64,000 nucleotides of DNA from positions 114,105 to 178,104 of the forward strand of contig NZ_JAUQWH010000002.1 in assembly GCF_030757795.1 (NCBI RefSeq). The letters run 5' to 3'. The stretch comes from Actinoplanes oryzae (GTDB taxonomy: Bacteria > Actinomycetota > Actinomycetes > Mycobacteriales > Micromonosporaceae). Both the position numbers and the translations under genes were made by a program. This document shows, piece after piece, positions 57,228 to 64,000 of this stretch. Positions within the stretch are counted from its first letter, which is position 1; each line of letters begins with the position of its first letter. The notes below the pieces were generated by a model. That model was not told the origin of the DNA and searched no databases. It saw nothing but the letters and a program-made list of their open reading frames with translations.

Positions 57228-59294
57228 TCAGGCGTCGACGTCCAGCCGGCCGTCGCCCACGACCCGGGCGGGCTCCGGCGGTGCGGCTTCGGCCTGAGCG
57301 GTGGTCCCGGCCGCGGACCCCCCGCCGGTACGCCCACCCGGGCCGCCGCCCTGGTTCATGAACGCGAACTGCTGCCGGGCCTGGTCGCCCCCGCCCTGCC
57401 GCAGGTCGAGGTTCGCGTTCGTGAAGCCGGAGTCCTGCAGGTCCCGGCGCAGCTCGTCGAGCGCGTCGCGCAGCGAGTCGTGACCCGCCTCGGTCGAGCT
57501 GGACAGCTGCAGGTTGATCTCGCCGTTGCGGATCTCGGCGACCACCTGGACCGGTCCGAGGTCGACAGGGTGCAGGTTGACGGTCAGCCGGTGCACCCCG
57601 TCGGCGTCGAGCCGCAGCGGCGTGATCCGGGTGGCGAGCTGGTGGGCGACCGGCCCGGGCAGCGGCGGCGCGGGCGGCGGGGCGACATCGGACACCGGCG
57701 CGGCGGGCGCGGCCGGGCCCACGGGTCCCGCTGCCTGTACGCCCAGGGGCAGACCCGCACCCGGGGCGCCGCCGGGAAGCGGGCCGGCCGGGGGAGCGGA
57801 GGCGGCGCCGCCGTTCTGGTTCTGGCCGTTGCCGGCCGTACCGTCGCCGCCCGCCTGGCCCTCGCCCGCCGGCGGCTGGTCGCCGACCGCGGAAGTGGCG
57901 TCGGTGTTGCCGAGCGGCTCGGCGTTGACGTCGGCGGGCGCGGCGGTCTCCGCGGTCGTGGCCGTGCCACCAGTGGCGGCGGCAACGGTCTCGGTGGTGA
58001 CTGCGGTGGCCGCGGGGTCGGCTGCGCTTGCCGTGGCCTCGGCCGCCGGAGCCGGAGCAGCGGAAGCCGGTGCCGGAGCCACGGGAGCGGTCGAGGGGGC
58101 GGGCGTTGCCGGGGCGGTGGGCGCCGGACCGCCGGCGAGGGCGGCCTCGGCGGTGGCCGCCAGGTCCGCGGCGGCGGTGGTGCCGGCCGCGGCGACGGCG
58201 GGACCGAAGGGCACACCCGGCGTGGACGTCCCGGTCCCCAGCCCGTCGGCGACTGCCCGGGCGACGTTCGGGTCGGCGGCCGCGGCGGTGGCCTGCCCGG
58301 TCCCGGCGCTCACGGCGGCCGTCTGGGCAGCGACATCGGCCTGGACCGCGGCGGTCTGGGCGGCGTTGCTCGGCGCGAGGGCAATGCCCGGGGCCGGTGC
58401 GGCGGCGGCCAGCCCGGCGGCCATCGTCTCGGCCCGGGTCCAGGCTGCCGCCTGAGCGGCCCCGGTGTTCGGCGCCGGCGCCTGCGCCTGCGCGGCGGCG
58501 GATGCGGCGGCGACAGCAGCGGCGGCAACCGGCGGCGGCGCAGCGGTCGGAGCCGTCGTTTCCGCTGTGGCTTCCGGGACGATCGGTGCGTTGATCGGCA
58601 CGAGATGCAGCGGTGGCGGCTGGGGAGCGGCCACGCGTGCCTCGGCAGGCGGTGTCTCGGCCGGGGGTTCGGCGTCGGCGGACAGGGCTTCGGTGCCGGA
58701 GGACGAGGCCTCGGTCGCCACGGGCTCGGCGCCGGAGGACACGGGCTCAGGCCGGGAGGAGAGGAATCTGGCGTCGTAGGGCGCGGGCCCGGCGTCGGAG
58801 GACGGCCGGTCCGGCGGCTGCGGCTCGCTGCCGGCGGGAGGGGCCTCGGCCCGGTCCGTGGTCGCGCGGTTCTGCCCGGCGGCCTCCTGGCGCATCCGAT
58901 CCTGCGTCGCCTGCTGCTGAGCGGCGCGCAACTGCAGCCGGTTGTTGGTCAGCCGCTGCCACGCCCGCTGCCGGGCCGCGTCCTGGAGAGAATGGGCCAC
59001 GTCCCGCTGGGACTGGGCCGCGTCGTGCGAGGAGCGGGTGGAGCCGGCCGCGTCGTGCGAGGAGCGGGCGGAGCCGGCCGCGTCTTCCGAGGAGCGGGCG
59101 GACCGGGCGGCGTCCTGTGGGGACCGGGCGGACCGGGCCGGGCCGGAAGCGGGCGCGGGCCGGTCGTCGTCGCGGCCGAGCTCGGCCGACAGCGCCGATC
59201 CGAAGGCCGCACCGCCGTCCGAGCCGCGGGCGGGCGCACGGAAGGACGGGTCGGTGACCGGCCGGCGGTCGGGCCCGGTGACGGATGTGGTCAT
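57228..59294 (-). CDS. fliK: Flagellar hook-length control protein FliK
   Basis: A 688-residue protein, long for FliK (about 400 in Salmonella). The C-terminal Flg_hook domain (about 555-640) has VHRLTVNLHPVDLGPVQVVA and SLRDALDELRRDLQDSGF, which signal FlhB to switch substrates. The rest is Ala/Pro-rich and disordered, acting as a molecular ruler. Residues about 45-100 hold 10-residue repeats (DAAGSTRSSH type) from a 30-bp DNA repeat. It follows the P60-SLT gene by 16 bases. Confidence 0.93.
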   Translation of the reverse strand: MTTSVTGPDRRPVTDPSFRAPARGSDGGAAFGSALSAELGRDDDRPAPASGPARSARSPQDAARSARSSEDAAGSARSSHDAAGSTRSSHDAAQSQRDVAHSLQDAARQRAWQRLTNNRLQLRAAQQQATQDRMRQEAAGQNRATTDRAEAPPAGSEPQPPDRPSSDAGPAPYDARFLSSRPEPVSSGAEPVATEASSSGTEALSADAEPPAETPPAEARVAAPQPPPLHLVPINAPIVPEATAETTAPTAAPPPVAAAAVAAASAAAQAQAPAPNTGAAQAAAWTRAETMAAGLAAAAPAPGIALAPSNAAQTAAVQADVAAQTAAVSAGTGQATAAAADPNVARAVADGLGTGTSTPGVPFGPAVAAAGTTAAADLAATAEAALAGGPAPTAPATPAPSTAPVAPAPASAAPAPAAEATASAADPAATAVTTETVAAATGGTATTAETAAPADVNAEPLGNTDATSAVGDQPPAGEGQAGGDGTAGNGQNQNGGAASAPPAGPLPGGAPGAGLPLGVQAAGPVGPAAPAAPVSDVAPPPAPPLPGPVAHQLATRITPLRLDADGVHRLTVNLHPVDLGPVQVVAEIRNGEINLQLSSSTEAGHDSLRDALDELRRDLQDSGFTNANLDLRQGGGDQARQQFAFMNQGGGPGGRTGGGSAAGTTAQAEAAPPEPARVVGDGRLDVDA
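59021..59140. repeat. Four tandem 30-bp units inside fliK
   Basis: Units at 59021, 59051, 59081 and 59111 share CGTC...GGAGCGGGCGGA; the first two differ at one base and the others more. The unit is in frame and encodes a 10-residue Ser/Arg/Asp/Ala block, so copy-number change would lengthen or shorten FliK without a frameshift. Confidence 0.85.
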
Positions 59295-59310
59295 GGGTAC
59301 CTCTCGGGAG

Positions 59311-60279
59311 TCAGCCGCCGAGCGCTTTGAGTGCCTTCTGCACCTTCGGGACGTAGGCCTGGGTCTCGGAGAACGGCGGGATGCCGCCGTACTTGTGCAC
59401 GTTGCCGCCCCCGGCGTTGTAGGCGGCGAGGGCCAGCGGGAGCGACTTGAACTCCTTGAGGTGGCTGGAGAGCAGCTTCGCGGCGCCGTTGATGGCCTGC
59501 TGCGGGTCGAAGGAGTTGTCCACGCCGAGACCCCGGGCGGTCGCGGGCATGAGCTGCATGAGCCCCTGCGCGCCCGCCTTGCTGACGGCCTGCGGGTTGT
59601 AGCCGCTCTCGACCTTCGCCACGGCGGCGAGGAGCTTCGGCGAAACGCCGTACTTGGCGCCGGCCTTGACGAACATGTCCGCGTACGGGACGCCGGCCAG
59701 CGATCCGGAGTTCTGCAGGCTGGCGGGGCGTACGGCCGACGCGGCAGCCGTGGCGACCGCCCCGGTGGCCTCCGCGGTGCCGACCACGCGGCGGATGTGC
59801 GTCGGGGTCTCGTACACCGATTGGATCTTGACGTGGTCGCCCGGCTTCGGCGCGGCGATCATCTTGTTGTTGCCCAGGTAGATGGCCACGTGGTCGACCG
59901 GCGTGTCGAACGCCAGGATGTCGCCGGGCCGCGCGTCGGCCAGCCCGTTCACCTTGGTGCCCACCTTGGCCTGCTCGCCCGAGGTGCGGGGCAGGTCGAT
60001 CCCGAGGTCCTTGTACGCCCGCTGGACCAGCGCCGAGCAGTCGAGCCCCTTGCCCGGGTCGGTGCTGCCGAAGACGTACTTGGTGCCGAGGTACTTCTTG
60101 GCCGCGTCGACGACGGCCTGCCCGGTCACCTCGGGAGTGGCCGTGGCACCGGCGAGCGCGGCGGCGAACTTGACCCCGGAGGCCTGCGTCGTCGCGGCGG
60201 TGCTGACCTGCGTGCCGGCGAGTCCGAGCTGGCTGCGCAGCTCCGACATGCGGCTCAGCACGCCGTCAACGCCCCTCAT
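59311..60279 (-). CDS. Bifunctional peptidoglycan hydrolase: NlpC/P60 peptidase plus lytic transglycosylase
   Basis: A 322-residue protein. Residues about 50-170 form an NlpC/P60 endopeptidase with Cys81 ([12 protein letters not shown]), His130 ([10 protein letters not shown]) and a downstream polar residue. Residues about 200-320 form an SLT lytic transglycosylase with Glu224 (VESGYNP), [14 protein letters not shown] and AYNAGGGNV. No signal peptide is obvious, so it may leave through the flagellar export gate like FlgJ. It overlaps fliJ by four bases and lies beside fliK, which points to wall penetration by the rod. Confidence 0.92.
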   Translation of the reverse strand: MRGVDGVLSRMSELRSQLGLAGTQVSTAATTQASGVKFAAALAGATATPEVTGQAVVDAAKKYLGTKYVFGSTDPGKGLDCSALVQRAYKDLGIDLPRTSGEQAKVGTKVNGLADARPGDILAFDTPVDHVAIYLGNNKMIAAPKPGDHVKIQSVYETPTHIRRVVGTAEATGAVATAAASAVRPASLQNSGSLAGVPYADMFVKAGAKYGVSPKLLAAVAKVESGYNPQAVSKAGAQGLMQLMPATARGLGVDNSFDPQQAINGAAKLLSSHLKEFKSLPLALAAYNAGGGNVHKYGGIPPFSETQAYVPKVQKALKALGG

Positions 60280-60968
60280 GCCCGGCTCCCGTCGTCGTCG
60301 GTCCCCTCGCCCTCGTCTTCGGCCGCCCCGGCGGGGGGCTTAGCGTCAAGGGAGAGTCGCGAGCGGGCCTCCTCGATGGCCACGCGCGCGTCGGCCAGGT
60401 CGATCATCGGCCGCTGCGCCGCGACGGAGTTGGCCAGGTCGCGGGCGATCTCCTCGCGCTCCGCGGCCGTACGCCGGTCCGCGACCGTGCCCCCGCCGGT
60501 GCGCAGCGGGTTGGCGCGCTCCTCGGAGGTGGCGTCGACGCCCCGCGCCGCGTTGCGGGCCTTGGTCGTGACGGCGATCTCGTCGATGTTGTTCTGCTCG
60601 ACGGTCGCGTCGTGCCGCTTGACCGTCTCGGCGTGCCGCTCGGAGAGCATCTCCACGGCCCGGCGGCGCTTGGCGGCGTCGGCCAGCTCGGCGACCTTCT
60701 CCCGGGTACGCTCCTCGGCCTCGTCCACGAGCTTGTGCGCCCCGGACAGCGTGGCGGCCAGCGACTGCCGCGCCACCATCGACGCCACCATGGCCCGGGC
60801 GGTGCCCTCGGTCGGGGCGTCGGCGCCGGCCAGGTCGAGCTGGCGCCGCTTGACGAGCTGCTGGGCCTCCCGGATCTCCTGGCGGGACTGGATGAGCGCG
60901 CCGCGGGCGGCGTCCTCCTGAGCCTTGCGCGCCCGGAGCACGGGTCCGAGCCGGAAAAGCCTGTTCAC
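60276..60968 (-). CDS. fliJ: Flagellar export chaperone FliJ
   Basis: A 230-residue coiled-coil protein, longer than usual FliJ (about 150). The N-terminal 150 residues fit FliJ ([20 protein letters not shown], then heptad-rich helices with [20 protein letters not shown]). FliJ links the FliI ATPase ring to FlhA. The C-terminal 80 residues are low-complexity and acidic. It begins at GTG 60968, first in the minus-strand cluster. fliI and fliH are not in the window. Confidence 0.85.
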   Translation of the reverse strand: MNRLFRLGPVLRARKAQEDAARGALIQSRQEIREAQQLVKRRQLDLAGADAPTEGTARAMVASMVARQSLAATLSGAHKLVDEAEERTREKVAELADAAKRRRAVEMLSERHAETVKRHDATVEQNNIDEIAVTTKARNAARGVDATSEERANPLRTGGGTVADRRTAAEREEIARDLANSVAAQRPMIDLADARVAIEEARSRLSLDAKPPAGAAEDEGEGTDDDGSRA

Positions 60969-61004
60969 GCGTATCCCCCTGACGTACGCCCTACGAGACC
61001 CTGG

Positions 61005-61029
61005 TCGGCCCGGGGGCGTCCGCGCTGAG
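61005..61029 (-). promoter_or_regulatory. FliA/WhiG-type promoter of the fliJ-P60-fliK operon
   Basis: On the minus strand CTCA (61029-61026), 16 bases, then GCCGAC (61009-61005 for GCCGA). It lies 36 bases ahead of the fliJ GTG. Confidence 0.6.
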
Positions 61030-61131
61030 GTCCTGCACCCGAGCTGCACCCGACGGCCATACCGGATAGATCCGGAATTCCGCTCACGTCGGGGCGGATG
61101 CTGCGGGAGTATCGGATGGGAAAGGGGGGCC

Positions 61132-63180
61132 GTGAAAAACCGCAACCTCAGCAGATTCGCCGTGCCCGTCGGGGTCATCGGCATCATCGTCATGATGGTC
61201 GTGCCGCTGCCGACCTTCCTGCTCGACCTGCTGATCGCGCTCAACATCACGGTCGCCCTGCTGGTGCTGCTGACCGCCATGTTCGTGCAGCGGCCCCTGG
61301 ACTTCGCCGTCTTCCCGGCCCTGCTGCTGGTCCTGACGCTCTTCCGGCTCGCGCTCAACATCAGCGCGACCCGGCTGGTGCTGCGCGACGGCGACGCCGG
61401 CAAGGTGATCCACGCGTTCGGCGACTTCGTGGTCGGCGGCTCGCTGGTCATCGGCCTGGTGATCTTCCTGATCCTGGTCATCGTGCAGATGGTCGTGGTG
61501 ACCAAGGGCGCCGAGCGCGTGGCCGAGGTGGGCGCCCGCTTCACCCTCGACGCGATGCCGGGCAAGCAGATGGCCATCGACGCCGACCTCAACGCCGGGC
61601 TCATCGACGAGGCCGAGGCGAAGAAGCGCCGGGCGGACGTGGCGGCGGAGGCCGACTTCTACGGCGCCATGGACGGCGGGTCCAAGTTCGTCAAGGGCGA
61701 CGCCATCGCGGCCATCATCATCACGGTCATCAACCTGGTCGGCGGCTTCGCGGTCGGCATCCTGCAGCAGGGCATGGCGCCCGCCGAGGCGATGAACCTC
61801 TACAGCCTGCTGACCATCGGCGACGGCCTGGTCTCGCAGATCCCGGCGCTGCTGCTGTCGGTGGCCACCGGTCTGATCACGACCCGCTCGGCGACGTCGG
61901 GCGACATGGGCACCAGCGTCACCGCCCAGCTCGGGCAGAACAAGCTCGCCCTGCGCATCGCCGGCGGCGCCGCCCTCGGGCTCTGCGTCATCCCGGGCCT
62001 GCCCAAGGTGCCGTTCCTGATCATCGGCGCCGCCGTGCTGCTGATCGCGCAGCGGATCAAGGACCCGCTGCCCGAGGAGGCGGCCGGCGCCGCGGGCGTG
62101 CCCGAGCCGGAGCGGCCGGCGCCCGACTCGCCCGAGCAGCTGCTGGGCGAGATGCGGGTCGACCCGCTGGAGCTGGCGCTCTCGCCCGATTTGGTGGACC
62201 TCGTCGACACCAACGGCGGCGACCTGCTCGACCGGGTGCGGGCGTTGCGCCGCAAGATGGCGCTGGAGCTGGGCATCATCATGCCGCCCGTACGCACCCG
62301 CGACGACCTGGACCTGCCGCTGTCCTCGTACGCGATCCGCATCTCCGGCGTCGACGCCGGCAGCGGCCAGGCCCCGCCCGGCACGGTGCTCGCGATCGGC
62401 GACAGCCTGCAGGCGCTGCCGGGGCGGGCCGGGGTCGAGCCGGTCTTCGGCCTGGCCGGCAAGTGGGTGCCGGCCGAGCTGCACTACCAGGCGGAGCTGA
62501 GCGGGGCCACGGTCGTCGACCGGGCCTCGGTGATCATCACGCACCTCGCCGAGATCGTCCGGCAGAACGCGAGCCGCCTGCTGGGCCGCGAGGACGTGCG
62601 GAACCTGACCGAGATGGTCAAGCGCACCCACCCCGTCGTGGTGGAGGAGCTGACCCCGAGCCTGCTCAGCCTCGGCCAGGTCCAGAAGGTCCTGCAGGCG
62701 CTGCTCGACGAGGGCGTGCCGATCCGCGACCTGGTCCGCATCTTCGAGTCGCTGTCGCTGCGCGCGAAGGTGTCCGTCGACCACGACGGCCTGGTGGAGG
62801 CGGCCCGCTCGGCGCTCGGCCCGGCCATCGCCGCCCAGTACGCCGCCCAGGGCCGGCTGACCGTGATCACGCTCGACCCGATGCTGGAGCAGGGCCTGCT
62901 CGAGTCGCTGCGCCCCAGCGAGACCGGCGCCTTCATGGCGATCGACGGGATGCGCGCCGAGGCGATCGTGAGCGAGGCCGGCCGGCTCGTCGAGGCCGCC
63001 GAGCAGTCCGGCATCACGCCGGTGCTGGCCTGCTCCCCGCAGCTGCGACTGCCACTGATGCGTCTCCTGCGCGCCGGTTCCCGCCGGGTGCAGGTGCTGT
63101 CCTACTCGGAGATCTCCGGGTCCACCGCACAGATAGAAACCATGGGGGTGGTGAACGGTGCCTACGCGGGTGCTGCTTGA
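61132..63180 (+). CDS. flhA: Flagellar export protein FlhA
   Basis: A 682-residue protein. Eight membrane helices (about 1-320) include FRLALNISATRLVL and VVGGSLVIGLVIFLILVIVQ, and the FHIPEP-type loop region is MAIDADLNAGLIDEAEAKKR. The cytoplasmic domain (about 350-680) forms the docking ring, with VVVEELTPSLLSLGQVQKVL. The GTG at 61132 follows GGGGGG. It is divergent from fliJ and overlaps the flhF-like gene. Confidence 0.96.
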   Translation: MKNRNLSRFAVPVGVIGIIVMMVVPLPTFLLDLLIALNITVALLVLLTAMFVQRPLDFAVFPALLLVLTLFRLALNISATRLVLRDGDAGKVIHAFGDFVVGGSLVIGLVIFLILVIVQMVVVTKGAERVAEVGARFTLDAMPGKQMAIDADLNAGLIDEAEAKKRRADVAAEADFYGAMDGGSKFVKGDAIAAIIITVINLVGGFAVGILQQGMAPAEAMNLYSLLTIGDGLVSQIPALLLSVATGLITTRSATSGDMGTSVTAQLGQNKLALRIAGGAALGLCVIPGLPKVPFLIIGAAVLLIAQRIKDPLPEEAAGAAGVPEPERPAPDSPEQLLGEMRVDPLELALSPDLVDLVDTNGGDLLDRVRALRRKMALELGIIMPPVRTRDDLDLPLSSYAIRISGVDAGSGQAPPGTVLAIGDSLQALPGRAGVEPVFGLAGKWVPAELHYQAELSGATVVDRASVIITHLAEIVRQNASRLLGREDVRNLTEMVKRTHPVVVEELTPSLLSLGQVQKVLQALLDEGVPIRDLVRIFESLSLRAKVSVDHDGLVEAARSALGPAIAAQYAAQGRLTVITLDPMLEQGLLESLRPSETGAFMAIDGMRAEAIVSEAGRLVEAAEQSGITPVLACSPQLRLPLMRLLRAGSRRVQVLSYSEISGSTAQIETMGVVNGAYAGAA

Positions 63181-64000
63181 GGGGCCGGCCATCGAGCCGT
63201 TGCTGGCGCAGGTGCGCGACGAGTACGGCTCCTCGGTGCGGATCATCTCGGCGGACAAGGTCCGGACCGGGGGCTTCGGCGGGTTCTTCGCGAAGCAACA
63301 CTACGAGCTGTCGGTGGAGGTGCCGGACGCCGACGAGCGTCCCGCGCCGGCCGCTCGCCCGGCGGCGCGTCCCAGCCCCGCCCGTCCCGCCGCCCCGGCG
63401 GCCGACGACGGGCCGCAGACGCTGGAGCAGTTGCTGGCGCGGGCGGAGTCCCGCGACCACATCGCCCCCGACGACGCCAACGACCGGGCCGTGGGACGTG
63501 ACGCCGGGATCGGCGACACCGCGGCCGCGGTCACCGGGCGGCCGGCGGGACCCGGCGGTCCCGGCCCGGAGCGGGGGCTGGCCGATCCCCAGTCGGCCTT
63601 CGCCGAGCTCATGGCCAACCTGGACCGGGCCGAGGCGAACATCGGGCCGGCGCTGCGGGCGCAGGCCCCGCCCGACGACGACGATCAGCCGAAGGTCCGG
63701 CCGTTCCGTCCCGCGCAGGCGACCGGCGCGCCCGTCAACGGGGGGAGCAACGGGCGGGTGAAGCCGCTGCCGCCCGTACCGTCGCTGGCGGAGCTGATGG
63801 GTGGCCTGGGCGTGGACGAGTCCGCCGTCCCGCCGCCGCCGGCCGCGGCCCGCGCGGCCCAGAACCCGGCGCCGCCGCGGTCGCCCGCCGCGGCGTACGG
63901 GCTGGCGCCGACCTCGCCCGCCCCCGCGGCCAGCCTGGTCGAGCAGCTCGGCGGCCTGGGCCTGGACCGTCCCGCGCCGCCCGCGCCGGCGGGGCCCCTG
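63158..64000 (+). CDS. flhF: FlhF-like protein (partial, runs off the window)
   Basis: The frame opens at GTG 63158, overlapping the flhA end by 23 bases, and stays open to base 64000 (281 residues seen). The N-terminus (RVLLEGPAIEPLLAQVRDEY, then VRIISADKVRTGGFGGFFAK) fits the N-terminal domain of FlhF-type SRP GTPases. A Pro/Ala-rich linker follows, with two copies of a short motif (SLAELMGGLGVD and SLVEQLGGLGLD). The GTPase domain would lie beyond the window, so the name rests on this start and the flhA-flhF order. FlhF sets flagellar position and number. Confidence 0.7.
   Translation, partial: MPTRVLLEGPAIEPLLAQVRDEYGSSVRIISADKVRTGGFGGFFAKQHYELSVEVPDADERPAPAARPAARPSPARPAAPAADDGPQTLEQLLARAESRDHIAPDDANDRAVGRDAGIGDTAAAVTGRPAGPGGPGPERGLADPQSAFAELMANLDRAEANIGPALRAQAPPDDDDQPKVRPFRPAQATGAPVNGGSNGRVKPLPPVPSLAELMGGLGVDESAVPPPPAAARAAQNPAPPRSPAAAYGLAPTSPAPAASLVEQLGGLGLDRPAPPAPAGPL

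Noticed and set aside
59021..59140. CRISPR-like repeat
   Set aside because: Units are contiguous without spacers and are in frame within fliK.
61030..61131. Sigma-28-type promoter for flhA on the plus strand
   Set aside because: CTCA at 61083 has no GCCGA element at 15-17 bases; I could not identify the flhA promoter.
1..64000. tRNA, rRNA, insertion sequences, prophage or secondary-metabolite cluster
   Set aside because: I saw no cloverleaf with CCA end, transposase, integrase, phage structural gene or PKS/NRPS domain. A dedicated tRNA and small-RNA scan was not possible.

Overview
The window is very GC-rich, gene-dense DNA with many GTG starts. Many genes have a TANNNT-type -10 box only 6-9 bases before the start codon, which suggests leaderless mRNAs. 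It encodes mycothiol enzymes, a GlnR-type nitrogen regulator, PhoP-type PHO boxes and a full actinobacterial housekeeping core, next to a flagellar export/hook/motor cluster and a chemotaxis operon. Flagella and chemotaxis together with that core point to a zoospore-forming member of the Micromonosporaceae, Actinoplanes or a close relative. This assignment is inferred from gene content, not from a database search. I saw no rRNA, tRNA, CRISPR array, insertion sequence or prophage.

Layout. 1-10 kb: end of a membrane protein, a DinG-type Fe-S helicase, a DUF402 protein, an ECF41 sigma factor, a DUF47/Pit low-affinity phosphate uptake pair behind a PHO box, a PadR/membrane-protein pair with a decayed paralogue, a Gfo/Idh/MocA oxidoreductase and a Nudix hydrolase. 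10-18 kb: pstSCAB behind a perfect two-unit PHO box, an MFS transporter fused to a universal-stress domain, mshD and glnR. 18-31 kb: a membrane protein, an LmeA/DUF2993 lipoprotein-like gene, a cysteine-rich leader peptide ahead of thiosulfate sulfurtransferase and DUF1416, a MazF-like toxin-antitoxin pair, a DsrE protein, a 34-residue membrane microprotein with a nitrobindin-like gene, a Nur-type Fur regulator, ygfZ, a BKACE enzyme with asparaginase, and a conserved XRE / HbhA-like / DUF2516 / hydrolase string. 31-37 kb: LacI regulator and GH1 glucosidase, a mycothiol-dependent enzyme, murB, a CAP-domain protein, and a divergent two-component pair whose kinase has a degraded ATP domain.

37.8-45.2 kb is one chemotaxis operon: cheA, cheW, an unknown gene, cheB, cheR, cheY, cheX, a second cheY and another unknown gene, closed by a good terminator. 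No chemoreceptor is in the window. An unrecognised two-gene unit and a sulfotransferase separate it from the flagellar cluster. 47.6-61.0 kb (minus strand) carries fliJ, a P60-SLT peptidoglycan hydrolase, fliK, flgD, flgE, flbD, motA, motB, fliL, fliM, fliN, fliO, fliP, fliR and flhB. flhA and an flhF-like gene run the other way at the right edge. FliA/WhiG-type promoters (CTCA-N15-17-GCCGA) lie ahead of the fliJ, flgD, flbD, fliM and cheA units, so export apparatus, hook, stator, switch and signalling genes probably come on together under a motility sigma factor.

The points most worth following up are: fliP and fliR overlap by four bases, leaving no room for fliQ; FliM lacks the usual N-terminal CheY-binding peptide while FliN carries an extra N-terminal domain; two unrecognised proteins are embedded in the chemotaxis operon; and a perfect 16-bp palindrome overlaps the promoter of the XRE regulator.
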